Positions 63,973 through 64,000 of a stretch of DNA of 64,000 nucleotides are shown here, piece after piece. The first letter of the stretch is position 1; each line of letters begins with the position of its first letter. The notes beneath the pieces are model-generated. The model saw nothing but the letters and a program-made list of their open reading frames with translations. It was not told the origin of the DNA and did no database searches. This stretch comes from Allochromatium humboldtianum (GTDB taxonomy: Bacteria; Pseudomonadota; Gammaproteobacteria; Chromatiales; Chromatiaceae). The translations under genes were made by a program, and so were the position numbers. The DNA lies in the NCBI RefSeq assembly GCF_013385175.1, contig NZ_JABZEO010000002.1:186001-250000 (forward strand), written 5' to 3'.

Positions 63973-64000
63973 ACGCTACGAGCGAGCGCGATCAGGTAGC

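Overview
The window is GC-rich gammaproteobacterial chromosome, most probably from a purple sulfur bacterium of the Chromatiaceae (Allochromatium/Thiocystis type). The strongest pointer is a sulfur globule protein gene (39231-39599): a secreted Gly/Tyr/Pro repeat protein known from the envelope of intracellular sulfur globules. A DsrC-type protein with both redox cysteines (26918-27220), the rpsU-yqeY-dnaG-rpoD block and the ampD/nadC pair agree. The genus is an inference; no rRNA is present.

Layout. 1-5608 is the right end of a genomic island ending at the 3' end of tRNA-Thr(CGT). It carries a tyrosine integrase, an excisionase-like gene, a decayed copy of the integrase start, an IS5-family element with a -1 frameshift site, and a three-gene HTH / HipA-like kinase / DUF3037 operon with palindromic operators. 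5886-13579 holds an SbcD/YhaO-like nuclease with an SbcC/YhaN-like ATPase, a thioredoxin-DsbD-like membrane fusion, an EAL-CBS-GGDEF protein and a family 2 glycosyltransferase. 13631-19531 encodes a complete six-subunit Ech-type group 4 [NiFe] hydrogenase (echABCDEF order, minus strand), split between echB and echC by an oppositely oriented BrnT/BrnA toxin-antitoxin pair. An ArsB/NhaD-like ion transporter and a hydrolase lie upstream on the same strand.

21843-43759 is mostly ordinary chromosome: pqiABC, amt, dsrC-like, a DUF3050 gene, tonB-like, rluE-like, ampD, nadC, a periplasmic sensor-like protein with a chemoreceptor, cbpA-like, a Ycf46-type AAA ATPase, leuA, a type 4 uracil-DNA glycosylase, sgp, glutaminyl cyclase, uvrB and aspC.

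43801-52449, between tRNA-Asn(GTT) and a CAT-anticodon tRNA, is a second accessory region. It has a DUF1778/GNAT toxin-antitoxin pair, three copies or fragments of an Rpn-type nuclease gene, an IS3-family element at a rearrangement junction, GT87-like membrane glycosyltransferases, a lytic transglycosylase, and a minimal nucleotidyltransferase/HEPN pair. The HEPN gene is interrupted by a 397-bp hairpin-rich element without a transposase. Removing that element exactly restores the HEPN reading frame, and its 3' edge lies directly before ATGA, the insertion preference known for HEARO (IscB omega-RNA) elements. This is the most unusual object in the window.

52496-64000 returns to core genes (rpoD, dnaG, yqeY, rpsU, tsaD, plsY, folB, a MidA-like methyltransferase), with a histidine kinase/hydrolase pair and a TumE/HTH toxin-antitoxin pair inserted among them. 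At least five toxin-antitoxin-like loci occur in 64 kb.
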